Assembly: GCA_040007095.1 (NCBI GenBank)
Contig: JBDTVS010000149.1
Location: forward strand, 1 to 64,000
Source: JBDTVS01 sp040007095
Lineage (GTDB): Bacteria > Acidobacteriota > Vicinamibacteria > Vicinamibacterales > CAVVIG01
DNA: 64,000 nt
Direction of reading: 5' to 3'
Under the pieces are notes generated by a model. It saw nothing but the letters and a program-made list of their open reading frames with translations. It did no database searches and was not told where the DNA came from. Positions 55,898-64,000 of this stretch are shown here, one piece after another (position 1 is the stretch's first letter; the number at the start of each line of letters is the position of its first letter). The position numbers were made by a program, and so were the translations under genes.

Positions 55898-57473
55898 AGA
55901 ATGTCGCGCCGCTGATGCCTTCAGCGGGGCTAGAATTCCAGTGCGCTGCGTTGAGCGCAACGCGGGCGCCTTTCGACGGGCGCCATGGCATGTTGGCGCT
56001 GGTAAAGATCACATTGAAGACCGCGAGCACCGCGGTTCCCACGGCGGCGGTTCGAGCGACGTCGGCCCAGGCGAAGGCGCCGCCGCTCACCCCGACGGTC
56101 GTCGTCTCGAGCAGCACGGCGAACGCGATCACCCAGGCGGCGCTGAACATGCGCCGCTCACGGATCGTCTTGCCGAGCAGGCCGATCAGCCCTCCCGGAA
56201 TCAGGGACAGCGCGGCTACGTATGCCAGCTCGTACCGATCGAGTTGGTCGGGAAGGACGTGCAGACTGTCAATCGCGAGCGCGAGGCTGGCTCCGGGTGT
56301 CAGCTTCGTGCTCGAAACGGCATCGCCATGGGCCGTGGCGACGAGCAGCGTGGCCCCGTCGTAGGTGGCCAGAATGTCGCGGACATGCCGATCCTTGAAC
56401 ACCCCCGGGACGTAGATTTCGAGCGGATACCCGTTGAGGCCGGTGTCGGGTGTTCGCAGGCGAAACACCAAATCGCTGCCCTGCTGACCCATCGTGAAGT
56501 TTCGCAGGAATGGGCTGACCGAGTTCGACACAATCCGTGCCGGGCCGTCCTGGTCGATGTCGTCGGTGGCGCAGGTGATGTGCAGGGTAAACGCGTTGGT
56601 CTTCTGGAGGCGCCTGGCCAGCTCCGATGCCGGTCCCGCACTTTGCAGCCAGGACGTGCCGGCCAGCTGCACGCCGACCTGACCATGTGCGCTCTGGGGC
56701 TCCGTCCACTCGAGGCCGGGCAGACTGCCGGACGCGTCGTTGTACGACGCCCCCCCGTTGAAAGCGAACGTGGCGATCCGTGCTCCAGGCAACGCGACCG
56801 ACTCGCCTGCGGAAAACCGGCGCACGGCATCAGCCGGTGTCGCGGCATCGGTGATGTCGAGTGCCACCACACGACCTCGCCAGGGGCGGTCTCCGGTGTA
56901 TTCGTTGCCGATCAACAGCGGATACTTCGGATCCCAGTTGCTCAGGCGCGTTCCCGCCTGCAGCGTTGCCGAGACCAGCAACGCCACACACAGAAAGCCT
57001 CCCATCAAGACGCCAAGCGTGACCGGCGAGGTCCCGGCCCGCATCCGATTGAGACGTTCCTCCGCAGCCGTTCCCCATCGGCGGTCCGCAGCCACTCCGA
57101 TCATCGAGCCGACCGTGTTCGCCAGCAGATCGATGAGCGACGAGTCCCTGGTTGGCAAGAACGCCTGGAGGCACTCGATGGTCAGCGAGATCGACAGGCC
57201 CGCCATGCCGGCCAGGATCACGACCGGGAGCACCTTGTCGGATCGACGCCGCGCCTCGTGGTACAGCAGCCCGCCCAATGGCATGAACAGGAGCATGTTG
57301 AACACGAAGTGAACCGGATCGCGCTCGAACGCGCCGTACGCGAGCGGCCTGAGACCGTGCTCTCCGCCGTCCGCGGCAAAGCCAAATGGCGCGAGGGTCC
57401 CTGCAACCACGCACAGGAGCCAGAGCATGAGGAGTCGGGAGCTGACAGAGCGCATGGGTTCGAGTCTAGACAA
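55896..57473 (-). CDS. VanZ-like membrane protein with an inserted LamG-like domain
   Basis: A 525-residue protein in three parts. Residues 1-175 form a VanZ-type region with several hydrophobic segments (HFVFNMLLFMPLGGLLYHE, then LIDLLANTVGSMIGV, both typical). Residues 200-400 have no membrane segments and resemble a concanavalin/LamG-type beta-sandwich (FTLHITCATDDIDQDGPARI, FRLRTPDTGLNGYPLEI). Residues 410-500 return to hydrophobic helices. VanZ proteins are linked to envelope processes of unknown mechanism. The embedded sandwich would be displayed outside the membrane and might bind the polymer. A start at residue 7 (MRSVSS) is also possible. Confidence 0.75.
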   Translation of the reverse strand: MSRLEPMRSVSSRLLMLWLLCVVAGTLAPFGFAADGGEHGLRPLAYGAFERDPVHFVFNMLLFMPLGGLLYHEARRRSDKVLPVVILAGMAGLSISLTIECLQAFLPTRDSSLIDLLANTVGSMIGVAADRRWGTAAEERLNRMRAGTSPVTLGVLMGGFLCVALLVSATLQAGTRLSNWDPKYPLLIGNEYTGDRPWRGRVVALDITDAATPADAVRRFSAGESVALPGARIATFAFNGGASYNDASGSLPGLEWTEPQSAHGQVGVQLAGTSWLQSAGPASELARRLQKTNAFTLHITCATDDIDQDGPARIVSNSVSPFLRNFTMGQQGSDLVFRLRTPDTGLNGYPLEIYVPGVFKDRHVRDILATYDGATLLVATAHGDAVSSTKLTPGASLALAIDSLHVLPDQLDRYELAYVAALSLIPGGLIGLLGKTIRERRMFSAAWVIAFAVLLETTTVGVSGGAFAWADVARTAAVGTAVLAVFNVIFTSANMPWRPSKGARVALNAAHWNSSPAEGISGATF

Positions 57474-58575
57474 CGGGCGCGGCCAGGCGATTGTCGTGTT
57501 CGGCTTCGGCGGCGACGTCGAGCGGATGCTTATCCGTCCATTCGAGCGTCCGGTTCAAGAGACCGCGGGCCATCAAGTCGGACAGCACGCGCAGACGCAT
57601 GAGCGAAGAGTTGCGAAAGTCCTGGTCGTGGAAGTGCATCGCCGCCAGACCGTTGCGCAGGGCATCGATGGTGCCGATGAGGTCCGCCTGCGGCTGATGC
57701 GCCGGCGCCAGCGACTGGAACAGCGAAAAATCCACGCGGTAGGACCTCTTGTCCGGAGGCGCCGCCTCGTTGATCGACACCTCGGTGCCCGGAATCGCCT
57801 GCGCGACGGCCCGTGCAAGCTCCTGGACCTGATAGTTCCAGGCGTTGGTCCCCGCGTTGACGATCAGGAAGTCTCCACCCGCTTCGACGTCGCGGCCGAG
57901 GGCCCACTCAATCGCGAGTGCCATGTCCTTGACGTTGATGAGCGGCCTCCAGGGCGTGCCGTCGCTCAGTACGGTGATGCGGCCAGCCGACAGCGCGCAG
58001 GCGACGAAGTCGTTCAGCACGAGATCCAGGCGTAACCGGTCGCTCATCCCGCACGCGGTCGCGAACCGCAGGCAGGACACACGAAACGTGGATCCGGCCA
58101 GTTCCTTCAGCCCCTGCTCGGTGAGCACCTTGGACTTCGCGTACGCGGTCAGTGGATCGACGGCCGACCGTTCGGTGCGCGGCTGATCGTCCGCCGCACC
58201 GTACACGCTGCAGCTCGACGCGAAGACGAAATAGCGGACACCGGCGGCCTTTGCCTGGCGCGCCAGCTCGACGCCCGCGCGATGGTTGACGTCGAGGGTC
58301 ACGTCCTCGAAGGCGTTGCCCATGGGGTCGTTGGAAATCGCCGCCAGATGGACAATCGCGTCGACGCCATTGAGGAGCCCCGACGGAAGGTTCCGGATGT
58401 CCGCATAATACTGAGCGTCCAGCAGCGCTTCCGGCACACGACAGGCATCGGTCAGACAATGGGCGAAATAGCCGACGTCCACGCCGACGAGGGACGCATC
58501 CGGATAGCGCCGTCGCAGTTGGCGGGTAACCCAAGGCCCGACGTACCCCAGGTTGCCGGTGATCAGTATCTTCAT
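57466..58575 (-). CDS. NAD-dependent nucleotide-sugar epimerase/dehydratase (SDR)
   Basis: A 369-residue extended SDR. MKILITGNLGYVGPWVTRQL binds NAD(P), IVHLAAISNDPMGN follows, and the catalytic residues are in SSCSVYG and YAKSK. It interconverts a nucleotide sugar such as UDP- or GDP-linked donors. The exact substrate cannot be told. The ATG at 58575 is used because the 16 residues before it have no conserved sequence. Its end overlaps the VanZ start by eight bases. Confidence 0.9.
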   Translation of the reverse strand: MKILITGNLGYVGPWVTRQLRRRYPDASLVGVDVGYFAHCLTDACRVPEALLDAQYYADIRNLPSGLLNGVDAIVHLAAISNDPMGNAFEDVTLDVNHRAGVELARQAKAAGVRYFVFASSCSVYGAADDQPRTERSAVDPLTAYAKSKVLTEQGLKELAGSTFRVSCLRFATACGMSDRLRLDLVLNDFVACALSAGRITVLSDGTPWRPLINVKDMALAIEWALGRDVEAGGDFLIVNAGTNAWNYQVQELARAVAQAIPGTEVSINEAAPPDKRSYRVDFSLFQSLAPAHQPQADLIGTIDALRNGLAAMHFHDQDFRNSSLMRLRVLSDLMARGLLNRTLEWTDKHPLDVAAEAEHDNRLAAPVV

Positions 58576-58822
58576 GCGTGCTTTACTCCGTTCGATGTGT
58601 GGACGACGCGACGCGATTGACATTTCGTGACCTCGCAGCGCACAAACGCAAGGCCCGTCGAGCAGATGACGCGTGCGGCTGGGTCGGATTCGCCTGGATT
58701 CCAGGCCGGACCAGAGACAGCTTCGCCCGTACGGTCCCGCGTCGACATGTTTTCCCGGTCCTGGTGAGTTGGACGATCCGCGCGTGGTGCGCGGATCGTC
58801 TACGGGTCGTTCTATGGAGCGT
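58576..58822. other. 247-base gap with a strong hairpin
   Basis: Lies between the Wzc-like stop and the epimerase start. It holds the 12-bp hairpin at 58772-58800 and probably a promoter for the downstream genes. No gene was found. Confidence 0.5.
58772..58800. other. Perfect 12-bp inverted repeat hairpin after wzc
   Basis: GACGATCCGCGC (58772-58783) pairs with GCGCGGATCGTC (58789-58800) around a 5-base loop. It lies 23 bases after the Wzc-like stop on the minus strand. No T tract follows, so it is not a classical Rho-independent terminator, but it could slow transcription, stabilise the upstream RNA or split the operon. Confidence 0.7.
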
Positions 58823-61195
58823 CTACGCCGTGTGTTCTGTCAGGGAAGGTTGATAGTGGTAAGCGGATGCGGAATCCGGCCGGGCTTTGTTGAGTACGAC
58901 GCCCACCACCTGGACCTGTACCGCCGAGAGCCGGTCGATGGCTACCTGGGCGTCGCCCCGGCTCGTCGTCCCCGCTCCCACGACGAACAGGACCGATGAG
59001 GCCGCGTTCGCAATGATTGTCGCGTCGGCGACGGGCATGACCGGAGGACAATCGAACACGACCATATCGAAATCGTCGCCGAACCCCTGTATCAGCTTGG
59101 TCAGGCGTTGGTTGTCGAGCGCCTCGCTCGGGTTCCCGATGTCGGTGCCGGCTGGTAGGAGGAACAGCCCGTGGACCGACGATGCGACCACAGCGTCGCT
59201 CGGCTTGACCCCGCGCATCAACAGGTCCGACAGCCCCGGCGATTTTGGAATATTGAACATCTGGTGCAATTGCGGGCGGCGCAGGTCGGCGTCCACCAGC
59301 AGCACCCGGCGGCCCGCCATCGCCATCGAGGCGGCGAGGCTGCTCGCAATCACTGTCTTGCCTTCCCCCGCATTCGTACTGGTCACCACCATGGCACGCG
59401 CGGCGCCTCCAATCGGCGACAGGAGAATTCTCGTTCGAAGGGCGCGGACCGCTTCCTGGAAGGCTGGCGGCAGCGTCTCGAGCGAGGAACGAACCTTCAA
59501 TCGACTGATCCTGGGAGCCGTTCCCAGAACTGGCAGGCCGAGCGCGGCCGAGATGTCGTCCCGCCTGGCGAGCCGCGGATTCAAGTGCTCCCTGGTGAAT
59601 GCGAGAGCCATCGCCAAGAACCCGCCTCCGAGCAGCGCGATAATCAGATTGAGCTGCTTTCGCGGCCAAATCGGTACGCGAGGAACCTCTGCGGCGTCGA
59701 GGACCTTGGCGTTGTTGGTCTGCAACTCGCCGGACAGCTCCGTCTCCTTGACCCGCTGCAGAACGGTGTCGAACATCTGCTGCGTGCTGGTCGCATCCCG
59801 CTGCAGGGCGCCGAACCCGATCGACTTCTGGCTGAGCGAGAGCACCTCTCGTTTCTGCGTCTCGAGGGCCTCCGCCATCGCGCTTTCCCTGGCCTGAGAC
59901 CCTTTGTAGTCGTTCTCGATGCCCTCGACAATCTTTGCGATCTCGTCGCTCAGGCGGCGCTCTGCGGCTGCGATGGACGAATTGACCCTGATCATGTCGG
60001 GATGGGCGTCCCCAAGCCGTTCAGCCAGTTGGCCCCGCTCCCGCTGCAGTGCGGCAAGTTCGCCCTTCAGGCCCTGCACGAATTGGTTGGAAAGAATCGG
60101 GGAAAACGTGTCGAGTGGTGCGCCACTCTGCCGGATCTTCTTGAGCTGCTCGTAAAGGTTCTGCTTGTCCAGCCGCTCCATTCGAGCCCCAGTCACCGCT
60201 TGATTGAGCTGGGCCAGCTTCTGGCCGACGATGTTCTGCTGATCGCCCAGCGAGACCGAATCCTTTTGCTCGCGGTAACGTTGGACCGCGCCCTGGGTGG
60301 TCGTCACGTCGTTGCGGAGCTCGGCAAGGTGTTGATTCAACGACTCGAATGCCGCTCGGCTGCCCTGCCGGCGAGACTCCAGATTCTGATCCACGTAAGT
60401 TTGCGTGACCCCGTTGGCGATCTGCGCGGCGCGTTCCGGGTTCGTTGATCGATAGCTGACGCTGAGGACGCGGCTCTCTCCCATATCGCCCTTTACGGGG
60501 GCCACAACGAGTGCCCCGAGCACGGACGAGACCTGGTCGGCCTGCGCCTTCTCATCCCCACGCAGAAGCTTGAGCCGTTCGAGTGCTTTGCCGACAGTCG
60601 CTCGGCTACGAACCACCTCTATCTGCGTGACGTAATAATCAAGTCTGCCCTGGTCTTCGGTCAACGCCCCGCGGAACGGCGCGACCTCGTTCGAGCTAGG
60701 CTCGATGATCAATCGCGCGCGGGCCTCGAAGACCGGAACGGCGACGCCGTTGTAGGCGACGGCGAGCGCGATGGATATTCCAACGACGACGGCCATCAGC
60801 CATCGGTGTCTGAACAGCGTCTCCAACACAAAGCCGATTCGAATCTCTTGGTCGGGACTCGCGTCGGCGCGCGTGCGCTCAATCGGGATCGCCTGCGGTC
60901 GCTGTGTGAGCACCATTGACGGAGGCGTGTTGCGTTCCGACGGATTGAAGACGTAAACCGCGACGTCTTTTTCTTCATCCTGACCGGAAACAAACCCTCC
61001 CTCATCCGTCGAGGAGACAAACGTCCCGGCATTTCGAGAGACAAATCCCCCATCCTCGCGAGAGACGAATCCCACATCCTCGCCGGAGACAAACGGCGCT
61101 TCGCTGGAGACAGACGGCACTTCGTCGGTGCCTGCACCACCAGCCTCGTTTTCGTGGTTTTCGGCCCGCCACATCGCGTCGCTTACCCGACCCAT
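58823..61195 (-). CDS. wzc: Wzc-like polysaccharide co-polymerase with tyrosine-kinase-type ATPase domain
   Basis: Controls chain length and export of polysaccharide, 790 residues. An unusual N-terminal cytoplasmic tail (1-125) carries FVS repeats. A Wzz-type periplasmic part lies between hydrophobic segments near residues 131-155 and 510-540 (with PIWPRKQLNLI before the second), containing long coiled coils. The kinase domain has Walker A SSTNAGEGKTVIAS (about 605; strand reads TSTNAGEGKT), A' LLVDADLRRPQLH and B VVFDCPPVMPVAD. The tyrosine-rich C-terminal tail of Wzc is nearly absent, only AYHYQPSL near the end, so autophosphorylation may be weak or different. It follows the ExeA-like gene by 48 bases. 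Confidence 0.93.
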   Translation of the reverse strand: MGRVSDAMWRAENHENEAGGAGTDEVPSVSSEAPFVSGEDVGFVSREDGGFVSRNAGTFVSSTDEGGFVSGQDEEKDVAVYVFNPSERNTPPSMVLTQRPQAIPIERTRADASPDQEIRIGFVLETLFRHRWLMAVVVGISIALAVAYNGVAVPVFEARARLIIEPSSNEVAPFRGALTEDQGRLDYYVTQIEVVRSRATVGKALERLKLLRGDEKAQADQVSSVLGALVVAPVKGDMGESRVLSVSYRSTNPERAAQIANGVTQTYVDQNLESRRQGSRAAFESLNQHLAELRNDVTTTQGAVQRYREQKDSVSLGDQQNIVGQKLAQLNQAVTGARMERLDKQNLYEQLKKIRQSGAPLDTFSPILSNQFVQGLKGELAALQRERGQLAERLGDAHPDMIRVNSSIAAAERRLSDEIAKIVEGIENDYKGSQARESAMAEALETQKREVLSLSQKSIGFGALQRDATSTQQMFDTVLQRVKETELSGELQTNNAKVLDAAEVPRVPIWPRKQLNLIIALLGGGFLAMALAFTREHLNPRLARRDDISAALGLPVLGTAPRISRLKVRSSLETLPPAFQEAVRALRTRILLSPIGGAARAMVVTSTNAGEGKTVIASSLAASMAMAGRRVLLVDADLRRPQLHQMFNIPKSPGLSDLLMRGVKPSDAVVASSVHGLFLLPAGTDIGNPSEALDNQRLTKLIQGFGDDFDMVVFDCPPVMPVADATIIANAASSVLFVVGAGTTSRGDAQVAIDRLSAVQVQVVGVVLNKARPDSASAYHYQPSLTEHTA
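60979..61111 (-). repeat. In-frame 24-bp repeats encoding FVS motifs
   Basis: FVS occurs at residues 35, 43, 51, 59 and 68 of the Wzc-like protein, a period of 8, 8, 8 and 9 residues, with a related SVS at residue 28. Units read like GFVSREDG and GFVSRNAG. The DNA shows matching repeats of GAGACAAA-type sequence. This is not a feature of ordinary Wzc proteins. Confidence 0.85.
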
Positions 61196-61243
61196 TGAAC
61201 ATCCTCTCTCACTGCAATTTCCAGGATTCCAGTCGTGAACACG

Positions 61244-62308
61244 TTATTTCAACCCTAAAACACTGAAGGCCGTCGCGGGCCAGGCCACGATCCTCTCGCC
61301 GACCGTTCGGGGCCTCTCGCGGACTCGCGGTGCGAAGGGCGCGGCCACGTCGACCATCCGCTGCTCGGACGCGCTTGACAGGTTCGGCGGTTGAGGCGCG
61401 GTCGGCGCGGTTGGCGCGGTCGGCGCGGTCGGCGGGCGCGGGGGTGCGACCGGCATGGAGTCCCGCCGCGTCGGTTGATCCCGCAGCGCCGCGGGCGGTT
61501 GCGCGATGTCGAAGTCGCGGCACACCTCGCGCACGATGTCGCGGTTGACGAGGCGCTGCCCTCTGGCGAAGCCCCCCAGCAACGCGTTGTCGGCGATGAC
61601 GTTGATCGTGCGCGGGATCCCGCGGGAGAATTCGTGGATGAGCGTGACCGCCTCGCGCGTGAACATCTGGGAGGGGACGCCGCCGGCAGCCGAAATGCGG
61701 GACGAGATGTAGACCCCGGATTCGCGCATCGGCAGCGGGCGCAACTCGCACCGCAGCGCAATCCGTTGCTTCAACTGCCGCAATGACTGGTCGTTGAGGC
61801 GGGGGGCCAGCTCGGGCTGCCCGGCGATGATGATCGACAATAGCTTTTCGTTGTTGGTTTCGATGTTGCTCAGGAGCCGAATTTCTTCGAGCAGCACGGA
61901 CGGCAGGCTCTGCGCCTCGTCCACGATCAGCACCGTTCTCTCGCCGGCGTCGTGTCGCTGCCGGAACAACTGATCGAGCTCGATGAGCAAATCGGCCTTC
62001 GACGTTCTGGCTTTCGCGCTGAGCGAGAACTGCGCCGCCAGAATCTGCACGAACTCCGCCCTGGTCAATGCCGGGTTATGGAGATGCACGCAGTGGGTGG
62101 GCGTTGTCTGCCGTTCGATGGCCGCGCGGATGATCGTGGTCTTGCCGGTGCCCGCCTCGCCGAGGAGCAGGGTCAGACCGGTCCGGCTGGCGATGGCGTA
62201 TTCGAGATTGCTGAGAGCCTCGCGATGTTCGCTCGTCAGGACGAGATATTTAGGATTGGGCGTCAGGTCGAAAGGGCGTGCGCTCAGACCGTAGAAGTGT
62301 TCGTACAT
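61244..62308 (-). CDS. ExeA-like AAA ATPase (XrtA/PEP-CTERM-associated ATPase type)
   Basis: A 354-residue ATPase. The family start MYEHFYGLSARPFDLTPNP is followed by Walker A LLGEAGTGKTTII (about residue 48), Walker B TVLIVDEAQSLP (about 124) and the sensor region IIIAGQPELAPRL. This is the group found with Wzc/Wza genes in exopolysaccharide loci of the exosortase type. The C-terminal 90 residues are a Pro/Ala-rich linker with four TAP repeats and no predicted domain. It probably drives assembly or regulation of the envelope machinery. Confidence 0.9.
   Translation of the reverse strand: MYEHFYGLSARPFDLTPNPKYLVLTSEHREALSNLEYAIASRTGLTLLLGEAGTGKTTIIRAAIERQTTPTHCVHLHNPALTRAEFVQILAAQFSLSAKARTSKADLLIELDQLFRQRHDAGERTVLIVDEAQSLPSVLLEEIRLLSNIETNNEKLLSIIIAGQPELAPRLNDQSLRQLKQRIALRCELRPLPMRESGVYISSRISAAGGVPSQMFTREAVTLIHEFSRGIPRTINVIADNALLGGFARGQRLVNRDIVREVCRDFDIAQPPAALRDQPTRRDSMPVAPPRPPTAPTAPTAPTAPQPPNLSSASEQRMVDVAAPFAPRVRERPRTVGERIVAWPATAFSVLGLK
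61395..61430 (-). repeat. Four tandem 9-bp repeats in the ATPase linker
   Basis: GGCGCGGTC or GGCGCGGTT four times in a row on the plus strand, encoding repeated Thr-Ala-Pro on the minus strand. A likely slippage-prone microsatellite that keeps the frame. Confidence 0.85.
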
Positions 62309-62367
62309 TTATCTCAGCTCTCGATGTCCACGCGTCGACGCGAAACAAGGTCGACGACGCGGCTATC

Positions 62368-63237
62368 TCAGAATAAGCTTTCGCGGACCACGATGGTGTC
62401 GCCGGTGCGGACGGTGTCCTGAAGGGTCGCTGGCACCGTCGTGTCGGCGCCATTGACGCTCCTGATGATCTGGATCCGCCGCGTGGACCCCCGCTCGGTG
62501 ACGCCACCGGCAAGCGTCAGCACCTGTCGCACGGTCATGCCTTTCCGAATGACATACTCACCGGCGGATCGAACCTGGCCGGACACGAAGACCGTTTCGG
62601 CGCGCGGGACAAAAATGGTGTCCCCAGCCCGGAGGTCGATGTTCTGTGACAGCGCGCCCTGCAGATTCTGGAGGTTGACGCGAACGATGTTCGCATCGTT
62701 GGCATTCTGCGCGCGCGCGATCGCCGCGGCGTCTGGGGCCGCCCCTGCCCCTCCGGCCGGCGCCCGGAGGATGACCGCTTCCATGCCGGCGCGCTCCGTT
62801 GTAGAGCCGACCCTGGCCAGGGCCTCAATGATGCTCATCGAGCCGGTGAACTGAAGGGTACCCGGCTGTCGCACTTCACCCATCACGAAAATCTGCTGGC
62901 TTCGATACTGATCCACCGAGACACTCACCTGGGGCTGCTTCAAGAACCCGCCCTTGATCAGACGGTCGCGGAGGTCGTTCTCGAGCACCTGCATGGTCAG
63001 GCCGCCAGCCTTCAGCCGGCCGAGCAGCGGAAACGTGAACATACCGTCCGACTGGACGAGGTACTTGCCGGTCAGTTGTGGCTGCTCGAAGACCGCGATG
63101 TTCAGCACGTCGTTCGGACCGACAATGTAGTCGTCGACGGCGAGAACGGAGGTGATTTGCAGGAGCGACAGTAACAGGCCGAGAACCTGACCAGGGTGCC
63201 GCCGACAGAAGCCGCGAACACGCGTTGTCCACAACAT
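62368..63237 (-). CDS. wza: Wza-like polysaccharide export protein with SLBB domains
   Basis: An outer-membrane or periplasmic export protein of 289 residues. A signal-like segment (VLGLLLSLLQITSVLA) precedes the poly_export domain (DDYIVGPNDVLNIAVFEQPQ), followed by two SLBB-type regions (IFVMGEVRQPGTLQF and VFVSGQVRSAGEYVIRKG). No lipobox Cys is seen, unlike E. coli Wza. The ATG at 63237 is chosen because GGAGG lies five bases upstream. The longer frame to 63282 would overlap the beta-barrel gene. Confidence 0.93.
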   Translation of the reverse strand: MLWTTRVRGFCRRHPGQVLGLLLSLLQITSVLAVDDYIVGPNDVLNIAVFEQPQLTGKYLVQSDGMFTFPLLGRLKAGGLTMQVLENDLRDRLIKGGFLKQPQVSVSVDQYRSQQIFVMGEVRQPGTLQFTGSMSIIEALARVGSTTERAGMEAVILRAPAGGAGAAPDAAAIARAQNANDANIVRVNLQNLQGALSQNIDLRAGDTIFVPRAETVFVSGQVRSAGEYVIRKGMTVRQVLTLAGGVTERGSTRRIQIIRSVNGADTTVPATLQDTVRTGDTIVVRESLF

Positions 63238-63242
63238 GACGT

Positions 63243-63247
63243 CCTCC
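63243..63247 (-). promoter_or_regulatory. Ribosome-binding site deciding the wza start
   Basis: A consensus GGAGG on the minus strand, five bases from the ATG at 63237, the best ribosome-binding site seen in this block. Confidence 0.75.
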
Positions 63248-63271
63248 CCGATCCCGAGATCCGATTTGCCG

Positions 63272-64000
63272 CTAGAATTCATATTTCACCGTAGTGCCCA
63301 ATCTCACTCTTTTAAATCCGCGCGCTCCATCGCTATCCCGTTGAATATGCTCTGCATAGAGGCCGACTCGAGTGCGTTTGACGTTGTAACCGAGGTCCAG
63401 TCCGGAGTTGACGACCGTCTCGTCCGGATTCAGCCTCGCCGCCTGGCCACTGGTCGCTATCGCTTGACGATAGCTGAGGCGCGCGGGACCAAAGCTTCCT
63501 CCGAGATCCCACGCGTCTCCCAGACGCTGGGTAACAGATACCGTCGCTCCGGTCACGAGGTAATCATTCAAACCCGGCAGATACGAGTATTCCAACCTGC
63601 GGTTGACCGCGAACGTAAAGCGAGTCCGTCCCAACAATATGTAGCTCAGATCGACAGACGCGGTCGAACCGGCGAACGGTGTCGTGGCGTTATCGAACGT
63701 GCGCTTGATGAAACCGACGGCGGCGCGACCGCTGACCAGTGCGAATGGACTGAACTCGACCGAAGGGATGATGGTCAGGTCCGAGGAATTTCGGTCGGTC
63801 TCGTTGTCGAACCGGGTCTGGTTGTGTGAGACCGTTACGGCGAACGTCGTCAGCGGCGTCGCGGCGTACCGCAGGCCAACGGTCTCGCCTGACGACTTGT
63901 AGTTGAGTGCGGTTCCGAGATCAGTGCCGAGGTAGAGAGAGTTTGGCGCGTACTTGAGGCTCGCTCGTGTAACCGAAACGCCGAGGAAGGTCTTGCCGCT
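63272..64000 (-). CDS. Outer-membrane beta-barrel protein of exopolysaccharide locus (5' end outside window)
   Basis: The minus-strand frame is open from the window edge (64000) to a TAG at 63272, about 242 residues, so the N-terminus is missing. Reading it through gives alternating hydrophobic strands (LKYAPNSLYLGTDLG, VGLRYAATPLTTFAVTVSHN, VDLSYILLGRTRFTFAVNRR) and a C-terminal phenylalanine (TTVKYEF), all signs of an outer-membrane barrel. It resembles the barrel proteins (EpsL-type) encoded with Wza and Wzc. It may form the outer-membrane exit for the polymer or anchor it. The apparent short internal start at 63637 is a leucine TTG and not a real start. Confidence 0.85.
   Translation of the reverse strand, partial: SGKTFLGVSVTRASLKYAPNSLYLGTDLGTALNYKSSGETVGLRYAATPLTTFAVTVSHNQTRFDNETDRNSSDLTIIPSVEFSPFALVSGRAAVGFIKRTFDNATTPFAGSTASVDLSYILLGRTRFTFAVNRRLEYSYLPGLNDYLVTGATVSVTQRLGDAWDLGGSFGPARLSYRQAIATSGQAARLNPDETVVNSGLDLGYNVKRTRVGLYAEHIQRDSDGARGFKRVRLGTTVKYEF

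Noticed and set aside
55941..57602. 553-residue plus-strand open frame opposite the VanZ-like gene
   Set aside because: Shadow of the real gene, hydrophilic and without any recognisable domain.
58772..58800. Rho-independent terminator for wzc
   Set aside because: The stem is strong but there is no run of Ts on the minus-strand 3' side, so I list it only as a hairpin.
61395..61430. Frameshift caused by the 9-bp repeats
   Set aside because: The repeat length is a multiple of three, and the reading frame stays open on both sides.

Overview
The window looks like one large accessory polysaccharide locus that begins just downstream of the RNA polymerase gene rpoC in a GC-rich Gram-negative bacterium. 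Gram-negative character is inferred from the Wza-type export protein, an outer-membrane beta-barrel and a Wzm/Wzt ABC exporter. Gene content (an ExeA-type ATPase beside a Wzc-like kinase, FkbH/ACP and DUF4910 genes, IS66 and IS1380 relics) would suit an acidobacterium such as the Vicinamibacteria, but I cannot prove the taxon from sequence alone.

Layout. 1-2833: 3' part of rpoC and its hairpin terminator. 3220-7040 (+): a CapD/WbpM-type nucleotide-sugar dehydratase and an SGNH-like membrane protein. 7225-7390: a MITE-like inverted-repeat element. 7407-23067 (all -): a block making and exporting a modified sugar polymer. It reads from RfbC through DUF4910, C-methyltransferase, RfbF cytidylyltransferase, PIG-L deacetylase, FAD oxidoreductase, a GT2, Wzm, Wzt, FkbH, ACP, MaoC-SDR, a hexapeptide acyltransferase and an FkbM methyltransferase, with many ATGA-type stop/start overlaps. 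23068-24333: long gene-poor stretch. 24334-26688 (+): secreted beta-helix protein with four 264-bp tandem repeats. 26804-29548: an old IS66-family element with an intact 8-bp target duplication, split internally by an IS1380 fragment and an intact FkbM methyltransferase gene. 29597-44590: mosaic of glycosyltransferases, methyltransferases, an AsnB-like protein without the glutaminase cysteine, a relic of a second Wzt, a second beta-helix protein, and an oxidoreductase-epimerase fusion. 44911-64000 (all -): an assembly block reading beta-barrel, Wza, ExeA-like ATPase, Wzc, epimerase, VanZ-LamG, carbamoyltransferase, SxtJ/DUF5989-like protein, SGNH, GT2, O-antigen ligase/polymerase, DegT aminotransferase, GT2, AsnB and the initiating sugar transferase.

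How it may work together (inference). The sugar transferase starts a lipid-linked chain, glycosyltransferases extend it, and two export routes are encoded: an ABC exporter whose Wzt has a C-terminal carbohydrate-binding domain, and Wza/Wzc-type machinery with an O-antigen ligase-like polymerase. No Wzx flippase is visible. Decoration enzymes are unusually rich: O-carbamoyl, O-methyl (FkbM), amide (AsnB), acyl (FkbH/ACP/MaoC-SDR plus acyltransferase), and C-methyl deoxysugars. The most informative observations are the nested IS66/IS1380/FkbM structure, the FkbH-ACP-MaoC/SDR module coupled to a Wzm/Wzt exporter, the tandem Trp-rich repeats on a secreted beta-helix, and several unusual gene fusions.
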